A stretch of DNA of 64,000 bases from Prescottella defluvii. GTDB taxonomy: Bacteria > Actinomycetota > Actinomycetes > Mycobacteriales > Mycobacteriaceae. The notes under the pieces were generated by a model. The model saw only the letters and a program-made list of their open reading frames with translations. It searched no databases and had not been told where the DNA came from. The stretch spans positions 5,413,872-5,477,871 of the forward strand of contig CP121458.1 of assembly GCA_029690005.1 (NCBI GenBank). Direction: 5' to 3'. Made by a program: the position numbers and the translations under genes. Shown piece after piece: positions 47,096-56,016 of this stretch. Position 1 is the stretch's first letter. Each line of letters starts with the position of its first letter.

Positions 47096-48574
47096 ATGAG
47101 CGCACGCGTACCGATCACCCCCATCGACGCCGCCGAGATCGACACCTACGACCACGAGACCGATGTCCTGATCATCGGTTACGGCTGCGCCGGTGCGTCC
47201 GCCGCGCTCGAGGCGAACGCCGGGGGCGCCGACGTGATCCTGCTCGAGCGGCAGAGCGGCGGTGGCGGATCGTCTGCGCTGTCCGGCGGCGAGATGTACC
47301 TGGGCGGCGGCACCCCGATCCAGGAGGCGTGCGGGTTCACCGACACCGCCGAGGACATGGAGAAGTTCCTGCTCGCCGCGCTCGGCCCGGACGCCGACCA
47401 GGAGAAGGTGGGCCTCTACAGCCGCGAGAGCGTCGCCCACTACCAGTGGCTCGTCGACCACGGTGTGCCGTTCAAGCCGTCGCTGTGGGATTCGCCGACG
47501 TGGGTGCCGCCGACCGACGACGGCCTGATGTGGATGGGCGAGAACGCCTATCCGTTCTACGAGATCGCCGAACCCGCGCCGCGGGGCCACCGCGTCACCT
47601 CCGACGGCTTCGGCGGCAAGGTGCTCATGGCGGTGCTGAGCGAGGCCGTCGCGAAGACCGACATCGCGGTCCACGCCGACACGACCGCGCTGCGTCTGAT
47701 CGTCGAGGGCGACCGGATCGTCGGCGTGGTCACACGACACTTCAACGACACCGTCACCTACCGGGCCCGGCGCGGCGTGATCATCACGACCGGCGGCTTC
47801 GCCGACAACAAGGAGATGCTCGCCCAGCACGCGCCGCAGCTCGTGGGGCTGGGCGTCAACAGCGACGGCGGCGACGACGGGCGCGGCATCGTGATGGCGC
47901 AGGCGGTCGGTGCAGCCGTCAAGCACATGTCGGCGGGCCAGGTCGGCATCTCGCTGGTGCCGGGAATGATGGTGCGCGGCATGGTCGTCAACAGCGTCGG
48001 CCAGCGGTTCATCAACGAGGACGTCTACCCCGGCCTGGTGGGGCAGGCGGCCCTGTTCAAGCACAACCTGAAGGTGTGGGTCATCCTCGACGAGCAGGCG
48101 TACGAGGAGGTCCCGGTCGACGAACGCTGGGGCGTGCAGCCGCATTTCGTCGCCGAGACCCTCGAGGAACTCGAACGCGAGATCGGGATGCCGGAGGGCG
48201 CGCTGCAGAACACGGTCGGCGAGTACAACCGGTTCGCCGAGCACGGTGAGGACCCGTACTTCCGCAAGTCCTCGCGCTGGCTGCGTCCGCTGCGGTCCCC
48301 GTTCGCGGCCATCGACGTCCAGCGCGGCATGGCCCCGCCGGAGTACGGCGACGGCGGCACCGGCGGTGGCGGCGCCGAGGTGTTCACCATCGGCGGCCTG
48401 CGCACCACCGTCGACGGCGCGGTCCTAGACCTCGACGGGAACGCGATCCCCGGGCTCTTCGCGGCCGGGCGCGCGACGTCGGGCCTGCACTCGTGGGGAT
48501 ACATCAGCGGCACCTCGCTCGGCGACGGCACGTTCTTCGGCCGCCGCGCGGGTGTCGCCGCCGCGAGCGAGTAG
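47096..48574 (+). CDS. FAD-binding dehydrogenase, 3-ketosteroid dehydrogenase/fumarate-reductase-like
   Basis: A 492-aa flavoprotein. The N-terminal FAD loop is LIIGYGCAGASAALEA, with GGGGSSALSGGEMY next. The C-terminal FAD segment is GLFAAGRATSGLHSWGYISG. The fold is that of 3-ketosteroid-delta-1-dehydrogenase and flavocytochrome fumarate reductase. A second catalytic domain lies between residues about 120 and 420. The steroid link rests on family resemblance and the 5-alpha-reductase-like gene at 33 kb. Its last 150 bases overlap the opposite-strand ABC transporter frame. Confidence 0.87.
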   Translation: MSARVPITPIDAAEIDTYDHETDVLIIGYGCAGASAALEANAGGADVILLERQSGGGGSSALSGGEMYLGGGTPIQEACGFTDTAEDMEKFLLAALGPDADQEKVGLYSRESVAHYQWLVDHGVPFKPSLWDSPTWVPPTDDGLMWMGENAYPFYEIAEPAPRGHRVTSDGFGGKVLMAVLSEAVAKTDIAVHADTTALRLIVEGDRIVGVVTRHFNDTVTYRARRGVIITTGGFADNKEMLAQHAPQLVGLGVNSDGGDDGRGIVMAQAVGAAVKHMSAGQVGISLVPGMMVRGMVVNSVGQRFINEDVYPGLVGQAALFKHNLKVWVILDEQAYEEVPVDERWGVQPHFVAETLEELEREIGMPEGALQNTVGEYNRFAEHGEDPYFRKSSRWLRPLRSPFAAIDVQRGMAPPEYGDGGTGGGGAEVFTIGGLRTTVDGAVLDLDGNAIPGLFAAGRATSGLHSWGYISGTSLGDGTFFGRRAGVAAASE

Positions 48575-50389
48575 CGCCGCGTAGCGTCCGCCGAGCGCGC
48601 GCAGCTCCTCGTGGGTGCCGCGCTCGGCGACACGCCCGTGGTCGAGGACCACGATCTGATCGGCGTCCCGGATCGTCGAGAGGCGGTGCGCGATCGTGAT
48701 CGTGGTCCGGCCGCGGCTGACGACGTCGAGCGCGGCCTGCACGGCCCGCTCGGTCTCGTTGTCGAGCGCGCTGGTGGCCTCGTCGAGCACCAGGATCCGC
48801 GGGTCCCGCAACAGGGTTCGAGCGATGGCGATGCGCTGCTTCTCGCCGCCGGAGAACCGGTGACCGCGCGCGCCGACGACGGTGTCGTAGCCGTCGGGCA
48901 GCGAGACGATCAGCTCGTGCACCTGCGCGGCCCGGGCGGCCGTCTCGATCTCGGCGTCGGTCGCCTCCGGTCGCGCGTGCCGCAGGTTCTCGCGGATCGT
49001 CGCGTGCAGCAGGTACGTCTCCTGCGAGACCACGCCGACCAGTTCGGACAACTGTGCGAGCCGGATGTCGCGCAGGTCCACACCGTCGACCGTCACCGCA
49101 CCCGATGTCGGGTCGTGCAGTCGGGCGACGAGCGACGCCAGAGTGGTCTTGCCGGAGCCGGTTTCGCCGACCAGCGCGAGCGACGATCCGGCGGGGACGT
49201 CGATCGTGACGTCTGCGAGCGCGTCCCGGTCGGCATTCTCGTACCGGAAGCCGACGTGTTCGAACCGCACCGCTCCGTCGGCCTGTTCGCGCGGCATGGG
49301 AACCGGGTGCTCGGGGTCGTCGATCTCGACCGGCAGATCGAGGTACTCGAAGATCCGGCTGAACAGCGCCAGCGAACTCGTCACGGACACACCGACATCC
49401 AGCAGCTGCATCAACGGCCGGAAGAGCGCGCCCTGCAGCCCGGTGAACGCGACCAGCGTGCCGATCGTCATGCCTCCGGAAGTAGCGGGCAGACCGGCGG
49501 CGAGGTAGAGCAGCGCGGGGATGGCCGCGAACACGATGCTCATCGTCGCCATCCGCCAGCGACCCGACAGCTCGGAGCGGACTTCGAGATCGGTGAGCAC
49601 CAGCGACGAGTCCGTAAAGCGTTGAGACATCGCGGGACCCGCGCCGAGCGTCTTGCCGAGCTGGATGCCGCTGATCGAGAGCGACTCCTCGATCTGGGTC
49701 TGCATGTCGGCGAGGGTGCGCTGCCGCTCGGTGGTGATTGCGCGTCGCATCCGGGCGACCTTGCGCGTCAACCAGATGGCCGGCGGCAGCACGATCAGCG
49801 AGAGCAGCGACAGGCGCCAGCTGAGTATGGCCATCGCCACGGCGGTCCCCACCACGGTGGTGAGGTTGGACGCGATCGAGGTGGCCGTCGACGTCACCAC
49901 CGTCTGCATGCCGCCGATGTCGTTGGTGAGCCGGGACTGGATCTCGCCGCCGCGGGTGCGGGTGAAGAACCCGAGCGACTGGCGCTGCAGGTGCGTGAAG
50001 ACGCGGGTGCGCAGGTTGTGCATGATCCGCTGCCCGACCGTCGTCGAGATCCACGTCTGGATCACGCCGAACACCGAACTCGCGACCGTGATCGCGAGCA
50101 TGCCGAGCACCGCCCACACCAGCAGCGTCACGTTCTGCTCGGGGATCGCGTGGTCGATCACCTCGCGTACCAGGAACGGGTTGGCCAGCGAGATCGTCGA
50201 CGATGCCACGATGAGCGCGACGACGACCGCGATCTGCCAGCGGTACGGCGCGAACAGGGCGCCGATCCGGCGCAGGCTGACCGGTTTCTCCGCAAGTTGG
50301 GCGCGGTCCGCGGGGTCGACCTTCGCGCCGCGTGGGCCGCGTCCGAGTCCGGGCGCCAGTCCGGGTCCGCCGAAATGAGGGCTTGTCAT
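48425..50389 (-). CDS. ABC exporter, fused permease and ATPase
   Basis: Up to 654 aa. Six membrane helices lie between residues about 45 and 330 (for example IAVVVALIVASSTISLANPF). The nucleotide domain has Walker A GETGSGKTT, signature FSGGEKQ, Walker B ILVLDEATSALD and the switch His in IAHRLS. It is a homodimeric multidrug/lipid exporter type. After GGRYAALLAR the C-terminal 50 residues are Arg/Glu-rich, unlike the family, and lie antisense to the neighbouring flavoprotein. The true end may be near 48570. Divergent from a MarR gene. Confidence 0.9.
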   Translation of the reverse strand: MTSPHFGGPGLAPGLGRGPRGAKVDPADRAQLAEKPVSLRRIGALFAPYRWQIAVVVALIVASSTISLANPFLVREVIDHAIPEQNVTLLVWAVLGMLAITVASSVFGVIQTWISTTVGQRIMHNLRTRVFTHLQRQSLGFFTRTRGGEIQSRLTNDIGGMQTVVTSTATSIASNLTTVVGTAVAMAILSWRLSLLSLIVLPPAIWLTRKVARMRRAITTERQRTLADMQTQIEESLSISGIQLGKTLGAGPAMSQRFTDSSLVLTDLEVRSELSGRWRMATMSIVFAAIPALLYLAAGLPATSGGMTIGTLVAFTGLQGALFRPLMQLLDVGVSVTSSLALFSRIFEYLDLPVEIDDPEHPVPMPREQADGAVRFEHVGFRYENADRDALADVTIDVPAGSSLALVGETGSGKTTLASLVARLHDPTSGAVTVDGVDLRDIRLAQLSELVGVVSQETYLLHATIRENLRHARPEATDAEIETAARAAQVHELIVSLPDGYDTVVGARGHRFSGGEKQRIAIARTLLRDPRILVLDEATSALDNETERAVQAALDVVSRGRTTITIAHRLSTIRDADQIVVLDHGRVAERGTHEELRALGGRYAALLARGGDTRAAAEERAVAERGAADVSPRVQARRRAPGREEPGDRVPVEV

Positions 50390-50427
50390 GCCATCACCCC
50401 TCTCAGATGTCGGGGCAAGCCTATTGC

Positions 50428-50440
50428 TGAGGTTGCCTCA
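50428..50440. promoter_or_regulatory. MarR-type operator TGAGG-TTG-CCTCA
   Basis: A perfect palindrome lies between the divergent ABC exporter and MarR genes. Two more TGAGGT half-sites follow near 50444 and 50460. Confidence 0.65.
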
Positions 50441-50478
50441 ACATGAGGTGGATGTCAAGTGAGGTAAGCTCCGGCAGC

Positions 50479-50910
50479 ATGACGGACGTATCGCCCGAGC
50501 AGCTGCGCGACCTCATGATGTCGACGTCGCGGGCGTTGCGCCGTCGCTGGTTCACAGCCCTCGAACCGTGGGAGTTGTCACCGCACGAGTTCCGCGCGCT
50601 GCGCATCATCCACCAGGAGTCCGGCGGCCGTCCTCGCCTCGGCGACGTGGCGAAGGCGCTGCGCATCGCGCCCCGCTCGGCCACCGAGGTGGTGGACCGA
50701 CTCCAGAAGCGCGACCTCGTCGAACGCGTCGCCGACGACGCCGACCGCCGGGCGGTGTGCGTGCAACTGACCGACGCCGGCAACGCGCTCCTCACCAAGA
50801 TGTCGGCCGCCCGCGACGCGCAGGCCGCCGACTTCTTCGCCCCGCTCGACGCCCGGGACCGCGCCGAGCTCAGCCGCATCCTCGACAAGCTCACCGCCGA
50901 CGACTGCTGA
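50479..50910 (+). CDS. MarR family transcriptional regulator
   Basis: A 143-aa winged-helix protein. LSPHEFRALRIIHQESGGRP leads into the recognition helix region (LGDVAKALRIAPRSATEVVD) and the wing (DDADRRAVCVQLT with DxR motif). I choose ATG 50479; upstream codons overlap the operator. Very probably represses the divergent ABC exporter and itself. Confidence 0.92.
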   Translation: MTDVSPEQLRDLMMSTSRALRRRWFTALEPWELSPHEFRALRIIHQESGGRPRLGDVAKALRIAPRSATEVVDRLQKRDLVERVADDADRRAVCVQLTDAGNALLTKMSAARDAQAADFFAPLDARDRAELSRILDKLTADDC

Positions 50911-50926
50911 CCCTTCCCCGGAAGCC

Positions 50927-50985
50927 CTGAACGGGAGTTCACTGCACGGTCGGAGCCCGAAAGCGTGCCGTGAATTCCCGTTCAG
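50927..50985. terminator. Long hairpin between convergent genes
   Basis: The 22-base arms 50927-50948 and 50964-50985 pair except for one G-U and one mismatch. They lie between the MarR and saccharopine-dehydrogenase-like genes. Confidence 0.75.
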
Positions 50986-51032
50986 CGCTCGAGGCGGTCA
51001 GCGAACCCGGCCGGGGCGAACGTGAATACGAA

Positions 51033-52195
51033 TCAGCGGATGGCGGTGGTCGTCGTGATCCGCTTGGTGAGCGTCACGCCGCTGGCATCGAGCACGTCGA
51101 TGACGAACGGCTCCGGATCGATGCACGCCTCCGGGGACATCACGCCGGTGCGGGTGATGCGTCCCGTGAGCATCTCCCGGACGGCGGCCGCGGCGGCGTG
51201 CGGCGTGGGGTCCGAGCCGGACCCTTCGGTGTAGACGACCTGGATCTCGAACACGGCACGGGCCGGCTCTCCGCCGATCTCGCCGTCGGCGATGATCTGC
51301 ATGACCGTTCCAGGCTGCCCGCCCCACTCGACGGCGAGGCCCTTCTCGCCCTCCGGCGTCGCCATGTAGTGGGCGAGGTACTGGCGCGGCGACATCGGCA
51401 GACCGGTGAGCTTGTCCGGGTTGGTGAGCCCGAGCTTCTCGAAGAGCTGCCACATCTCGTTGCCGGCCTGCTCGAACCACGTGAAGCGCACGGTCGCGTT
51501 GCGCAGTCCCGGCACGTAGGTTCCCAGCGTGATGCCCTCCGGGTGCCCCATGTATCCGGCGTACGTGGTGACGTCGAACGGCGCCCGAACGAGAACGGCT
51601 TCGGATCGCCCCACGCGGGGACCCGTTGCATGCCGCCGTCGATGTACTGCACGACATCCCCGGACATCGAGTGGAGCATGTGCTCGTTTATGGTCGCCCC
51701 CATGTCGACCATGTAGGGGATCGCCATCGCGACGTCGACGCTGTGCGCCGAGTCGAGGGATTCGGCGGCCCAGCGACCGATCAGGCTGGTGATGCCGGGG
51801 GCGTAACCCATACCGAAGACGACACTCACTCCGGCGGCCTTGGCGGCTTCGTCCAGATCGGTGGCCGCTACGAGCTGCTCGGCGACGTCGAACTCGTCGC
51901 ACACGTCGACATAGTCGACCCCGCACTCGATCGCGGCACGGATGATCGGCATACCGAACCGGTAGAACGGGCCGACGGCGTTGAACACGACGTCGGCGCC
52001 GGTGATCACCGCCTTGATGCTGGCCGGATCGGTCGCGTCGAACCGCTCGGCCTTGCCTCCGAGCTCCTGAGCGACCGCGGTGGCCTTGTCGAGGTCGAGG
52101 TCGGCGATGACGAGTTCGTCGTAGCTTCCGGTGAGCGCGAGGATCCGTGCCACGGAGCTGGCGATGGATCCGGCGCTGAGGATGACAAGTTTCAT
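51033..52195 (-). CDS. Saccharopine dehydrogenase-like NAD(P)-binding protein (frameshifted near 51588)
   Basis: About 387 aa. The N-terminal Rossmann part is MKLVILSAGSIASSVARILA, with FNAVGPFYRFG and VVFGMGYAPGITSL typical of saccharopine dehydrogenase family proteins. One G is missing in TTCGGGCGCCG, and correction gives FSFGAPFDVTTYAGYMG. The family includes lysine-pathway enzymes and lipid reductases; no specific role is shown. Divergent from a TetR gene with a clear operator. Confidence 0.83.
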
Positions 52196-52340
52196 GGGTG
52201 AGGCACCTCTGTCTGCGTTCACGAAGGGGTGCTTGTCCCGGAATCGGCTGCGGGACTTGCGATATACGCATCTCGCCGAGCCCACCATCGGGCTCGGACA
52301 CGGCGCGCGGCAGCCAGATATGGCATCGATCACATCGCCG

Positions 52341-52357
52341 TGCGTACACTGTACACA
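52341..52357. promoter_or_regulatory. TetR-type operator TGCGTACACTGTACACA
   Basis: A 17-bp inverted repeat (TGYGTAC-ACT-GTACRCA) lies between the saccharopine-dehydrogenase-like gene (-) and the TetR gene (+), 13 bases before the latter. Confidence 0.65.
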
Positions 52358-52370
52358 CGGCCGCTCCGCG

Positions 52371-53081
52371 ATGTCACTACCCGAACAGAGAGAAATTTCC
52401 AGGATGAAGGAAACCGCGAGACCGCCTCTGACACGAGAGCGAATCGCACTGGCAGGCATCGGCATTGCGGATTCCGAGGGAATCGGCGCGGTTTCCATGC
52501 GTCGGGTGGCATCAGCACTGGGCGTCTCCACGATGTCCTCGTACCGGCACGTCAAGGACCGTGACGACCTCATCGTCGCGATGGTCGACGCGATCACCGC
52601 ACGATCTCCCCTGCCCCGCGATCCCGACCTGACCTGGCCTGCACTCATCCGAACGATGGCGATCGGCGACTGGAACGCCTTCGCGGAGCACTCCTGGCTC
52701 ATCAGCGTGTGGTCGACGCCGCGCCGCCGGGTGGACACCGCGTCACTGGACCAAATCGAACTCCTCCTCGACCGCCTCGAAGAGACCGGGATCGACCGAA
52801 CCGACGGCTACTCAGTGATATTCGGCGTCGCCGGTCTGACCCTGGGAATGGCAGCGCTGGCGATCGACGATCCCGGCGAGGAGCTGAAATCGGGAATCGA
52901 CCTGGGCGAATGGCGGCGTCGTTCGGGAGCGGACGCGGACCGACTGTACTCGAGTGACCACGGGCGCGCCGTGAGGTTCATGACCGAACTGCACGACAAC
53001 GCCGGATTCGACATGTTCTCCGTAGCCCTCGACGCCTTCATCGCCGGCATCGCGGCGCGTTTCGGTGCGCTTCCCGGGTAG
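52371..53081 (+). CDS. TetR family transcriptional regulator
   Basis: Up to 236 aa (ATG 52371; ATG 52404 is an alternative start). The helix-turn-helix is LAGIGIADSEGIGAVSMRRV then LGVSTMSSYRHVKDRDDLI. The C-terminal half ends DMFSVALDAFIAGIAARFG, of TetR_C type. Divergent partner of the saccharopine-dehydrogenase-like gene, which it probably represses through the 52341 palindrome. Confidence 0.9.
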   Translation: MSLPEQREISRMKETARPPLTRERIALAGIGIADSEGIGAVSMRRVASALGVSTMSSYRHVKDRDDLIVAMVDAITARSPLPRDPDLTWPALIRTMAIGDWNAFAEHSWLISVWSTPRRRVDTASLDQIELLLDRLEETGIDRTDGYSVIFGVAGLTLGMAALAIDDPGEELKSGIDLGEWRRRSGADADRLYSSDHGRAVRFMTELHDNAGFDMFSVALDAFIAGIAARFGALPG

Positions 53082-53381
53082 CTGAAACCGATTGCCGGGT
53101 AGCAGATCTCGCTTACGCCCGGAATGTCCGCCCTCGAGCGACGACTCGAGCCGATCATCAGGAACGTCGCGATCAATCTCCCGCTGGGCGGGACACACCT
53201 CTCCCGCCGGATTCCCCGGCCCTAGCATTCGCATTCTCGGCACGAGCAGCCGTCATGCTCACCAGAGGCGGGCCAATGCCGTTTCGCCCCAAACTATTCC
53301 AGTTTCCTACCGACGCGTTCCTCGTGCGTGTCCCGGACGCATCCCGGGGTATCGCGCCCGTACCGGAAGGACCCACCACGC

Positions 53382-54904
53382 ATGAACTCTCCCGGCCCCA
53401 CGCTCGACACCCACTCCCCGGCCCCGACGAGACCGCCGACGCCGGCTGGACACCGCGAGTGCTTCTCTCACTGTTCTCGATGGGCCTGCTCCTCGAGCTC
53501 CTGTCGATCAGCTACATGCTGATCTCGATCGCACTGCCCGACATCTCGGCTCACTACCAGACCACGCAGGGCGCCTGGCTGCTGACCGCCTTCCTGCTGC
53601 TCGGTGCCGTCACGTCGCCACTGATCGGCAAGCTCGCCGACACCTACGGCAAACGCAAGCTGCTGATGGTGTGCATAGCGCTCGCCGCGCTCGGTGCGCT
53701 CGTCTCGGCGATCGCCCCGTCGTTCGGGATCCTAGTGGTCGGCCGTGCCCTCACCGGAATGCTCAATCCGTGCCTGTTCCTCGTCTACACGCTCATCCGC
53801 GACGTGTTCCCCGAGCGCACCGTCGCGATGTCGGTCAGCGTCGTCATCAGTGGAATGGGCCTCGTTGCCATCCCCGCGCCCTTCCTGGCCGGTTGGCTCA
53901 TCGACACCTTCGGGTTCCGAAGCATGTTCTGGTTCACCCTCATCTGTCTCGTGGTCCTCGCCCCGATGATCCTGCTGACCACCGACGAGTCGAACCTGCG
54001 CCTGCGCTCCCGTCTCGATCTGATCGGCGCGGTCCTGCTCGGCACCGGTATAGCCGGCGTGCTCGTCGGCGTCAGTTTCGCACCGGAGTGGGGCTGGGCC
54101 GCACCGAGCACCCTGACCTACCTCGCCTGCGGCGCCGTGCTGTTCGTCGCGTGGATCGTCTCAGCCCGCCGGATCGAACAGCCGCTGATCGACCTCCGCC
54201 TGCTGACGAACCGCCCGGTCGCGCTGACCACCCTCACCAGCGGGCTGGTCTACGCCGTCAGTGCCGTGTTCACCATCGTCCTGCCGTACATGGCCATGAC
54301 TCCCGGCGAGCTCGGTCTGGGGTACGGCTTCGGCGTCGATGCCGAAGGATTTGCGATCTTCCAGTCGCCTTTCGGCGCCACCACGGTCCTCGGCGGCGTC
54401 CTCGTCGGCCAGATGGTCGGCCGGGTCGGACCACGCGTCACCATGATCGCGGGCCTCGTCCTCATGACCGCAGGCACCGTGCTCACCGCGCTGTCGCACG
54501 AGAACAAGGGATCGGTCGTCATCTTCGCCGCGATCGCCGGTCTCGGCACCGGCCTGAGCTACGCGAGCACCCCGAACCTGTTGCTGGCCACCGTTCCCCG
54601 GTCGCTGCAGGCGACCACCGGTGCACTGGCGTCCGTGTCGCAGAACATCCTGCCCGCGGTGCTCCCGGTGGTCGCGTTCGCCGTGCTCAACTCACACATC
54701 GCGATGGAGGTCGACGGCCAGGCGTTCTACTCGGACACCGGCATCACGATCGGCTTCCTCATCGCCGCCGCAGCAGCCGCAATCGCCGTCGTCACCGCTC
54801 TGGCACTGCCTCGTGAGGCCGAGCAGTCCGCCGATCTGCAGGAGGTCGCAGCCGATGCGGGCGGCGCAGACGTCCCGGCCGCCACCGGGCCATCGATGCA
54901 ATAG
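53382..54904 (+). CDS. MFS transporter, DHA2-like (frameshift near 53423)
   Basis: About 507 aa with 14 membrane segments. LLLELLSISYMLISIALPDI is segment 1; GKLADTYGKRKLL is motif A. ATG 53382 has GGAAGGA nine bases before it, but the following frame needs one more C in GGCCCCGACG to join the body (SPAPDETADAGW). A longer in-frame start at 53255 lacks these signals. It faces the NRPS cluster and could export its product, which is inference. Confidence 0.85.
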
Positions 54905-54938
54905 CGCGCAGCGTACGCCTGACGTGCAACCCCTTTGG

Positions 54939-54970
54939 CGCGGTGACCGGTACTCCGCGCGGTCACCGCG
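54939..54970. terminator. Hairpin between convergent MFS and DUF6875-like genes
   Basis: CGCGGTGACC (54939-54948) pairs perfectly with 54961-54970 around a 12-base loop. It overlaps the DUF6875-like stop. Confidence 0.6.
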
Positions 54971-55655
54971 TCGCGGCAGTCGCCGTCACACCGGAACCGT
55001 CCTGCCTACCGGTCCGGACGCGCGTCCGCGGCGAACGATTCCCCACCACCTTCTCTGTGATGCTGCTCCTGACCGGACCCGGGATCCGGTTCGCAAACTT
55101 CTTCAGATAGGCGTCGACCCACTCGCTCCGCTCCGCCAGGAACGGAAAATCGGAGCCGACCATATTGCGCACCGCCAAGATGGGAAGCGGTGCATCCAGT
55201 GCCGGGAACGCCTTGTTCCGTAGCCCGGACGTGGTGCATCCCGGATAGAACTGGCCGAGCATGAGTCCTTCCCGGACGAACTTGGACTTGCCTTCTCGTT
55301 GCGCCTCCTCGATCAGCGAGTAGTCCGAGACGTCGGGGAACACGAGGAGCACGGCCTTCAGGAGCGCATCGTCGCCGTCAACCGGTGGCAACTCGGGAAA
55401 GGCGCCGAATATCTCGTCCACCGCCTCGGTCATTTGCTGAACACCGACGCCGCCGCCGTCGATGAATCCGACCCACAACAGTCCGCGCGAGATCGACGGA
55501 TTGGTGAACGGGCAGACCGGACCCGATCTGCCGAGATCCGGATGCGGTCGGATCAGGTAGTCGCAAACCCAACTACGCAGCACCTCGGAGCATCGATGCT
55601 CGGTGCCCTCGACCGTGTCCCCGCCGAACAGTTTCTCGAGCCGAATCGAGGTCAC
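54963..55655 (-). CDS. DUF6875-like protein
   Basis: About 230 aa. The start is GTG 55655, chosen because AGGAGG stands five bases before it. Features are GPVCPFTNPSISRGLLWVGF, FGAFPELPP, and GLMLGQFYPGC with ALDAPLPILAVRNMVGSDFP. This pattern resembles DUF6875 proteins, often beside peptide or antibiotic genes; the match is from memory. There is no signal peptide, and the C-terminus is basic. It lies downstream of the NRPS on the same strand and may act on the NRPS product or its precursor. Confidence 0.6.
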   Translation of the reverse strand: MTSIRLEKLFGGDTVEGTEHRCSEVLRSWVCDYLIRPHPDLGRSGPVCPFTNPSISRGLLWVGFIDGGGVGVQQMTEAVDEIFGAFPELPPVDGDDALLKAVLLVFPDVSDYSLIEEAQREGKSKFVREGLMLGQFYPGCTTSGLRNKAFPALDAPLPILAVRNMVGSDFPFLAERSEWVDAYLKKFANRIPGPVRSSITEKVVGNRSPRTRVRTGRQDGSGVTATAATR

Positions 55656-56016
55656 ATTGTCCTCCTGCCCGATTCGCATCGCACCACCATCCGACGCGGA
55701 AAGGTGCCGACGAGAGGGAGGGACTGGTGGCGCTCCGCGCCATACGCAGAAGCGTGTTTTCCGGCTCGACTGCGGTGCGTCCGCACCCGGCGATCAAGCG
55801 AAAGACCGACTGGAGACACTGCTTCGGCGAGCGCGGTGAATAGCTGCAGTCCTGAGGAACCCTCTCGGCGAATCGCTGTCCTCCATTGGGACTGCCGGGT
55901 CCGGGGCAGCCAACGGCACCGAGCACGACCTGCACACCCATTCGGCCCGCTCGACACCACCGTAGTCCGCGCCGAAGAGTCGGGCAACGGGTGCACGGTT
56001 TGTGTCGTGCTGCGCA
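55656..56016. other. Gap between NRPS stop and DUF6875-like gene
   Basis: No supported coding frame, hairpin or repeat seen. It probably contains the promoter or leader of the DUF6875-like gene. Confidence 0.5.

Noticed and set aside
48611..50446. A 611-codon open frame antisense to the ABC exporter
   Set aside because: No recognisable domain; it is the shadow of the exporter.
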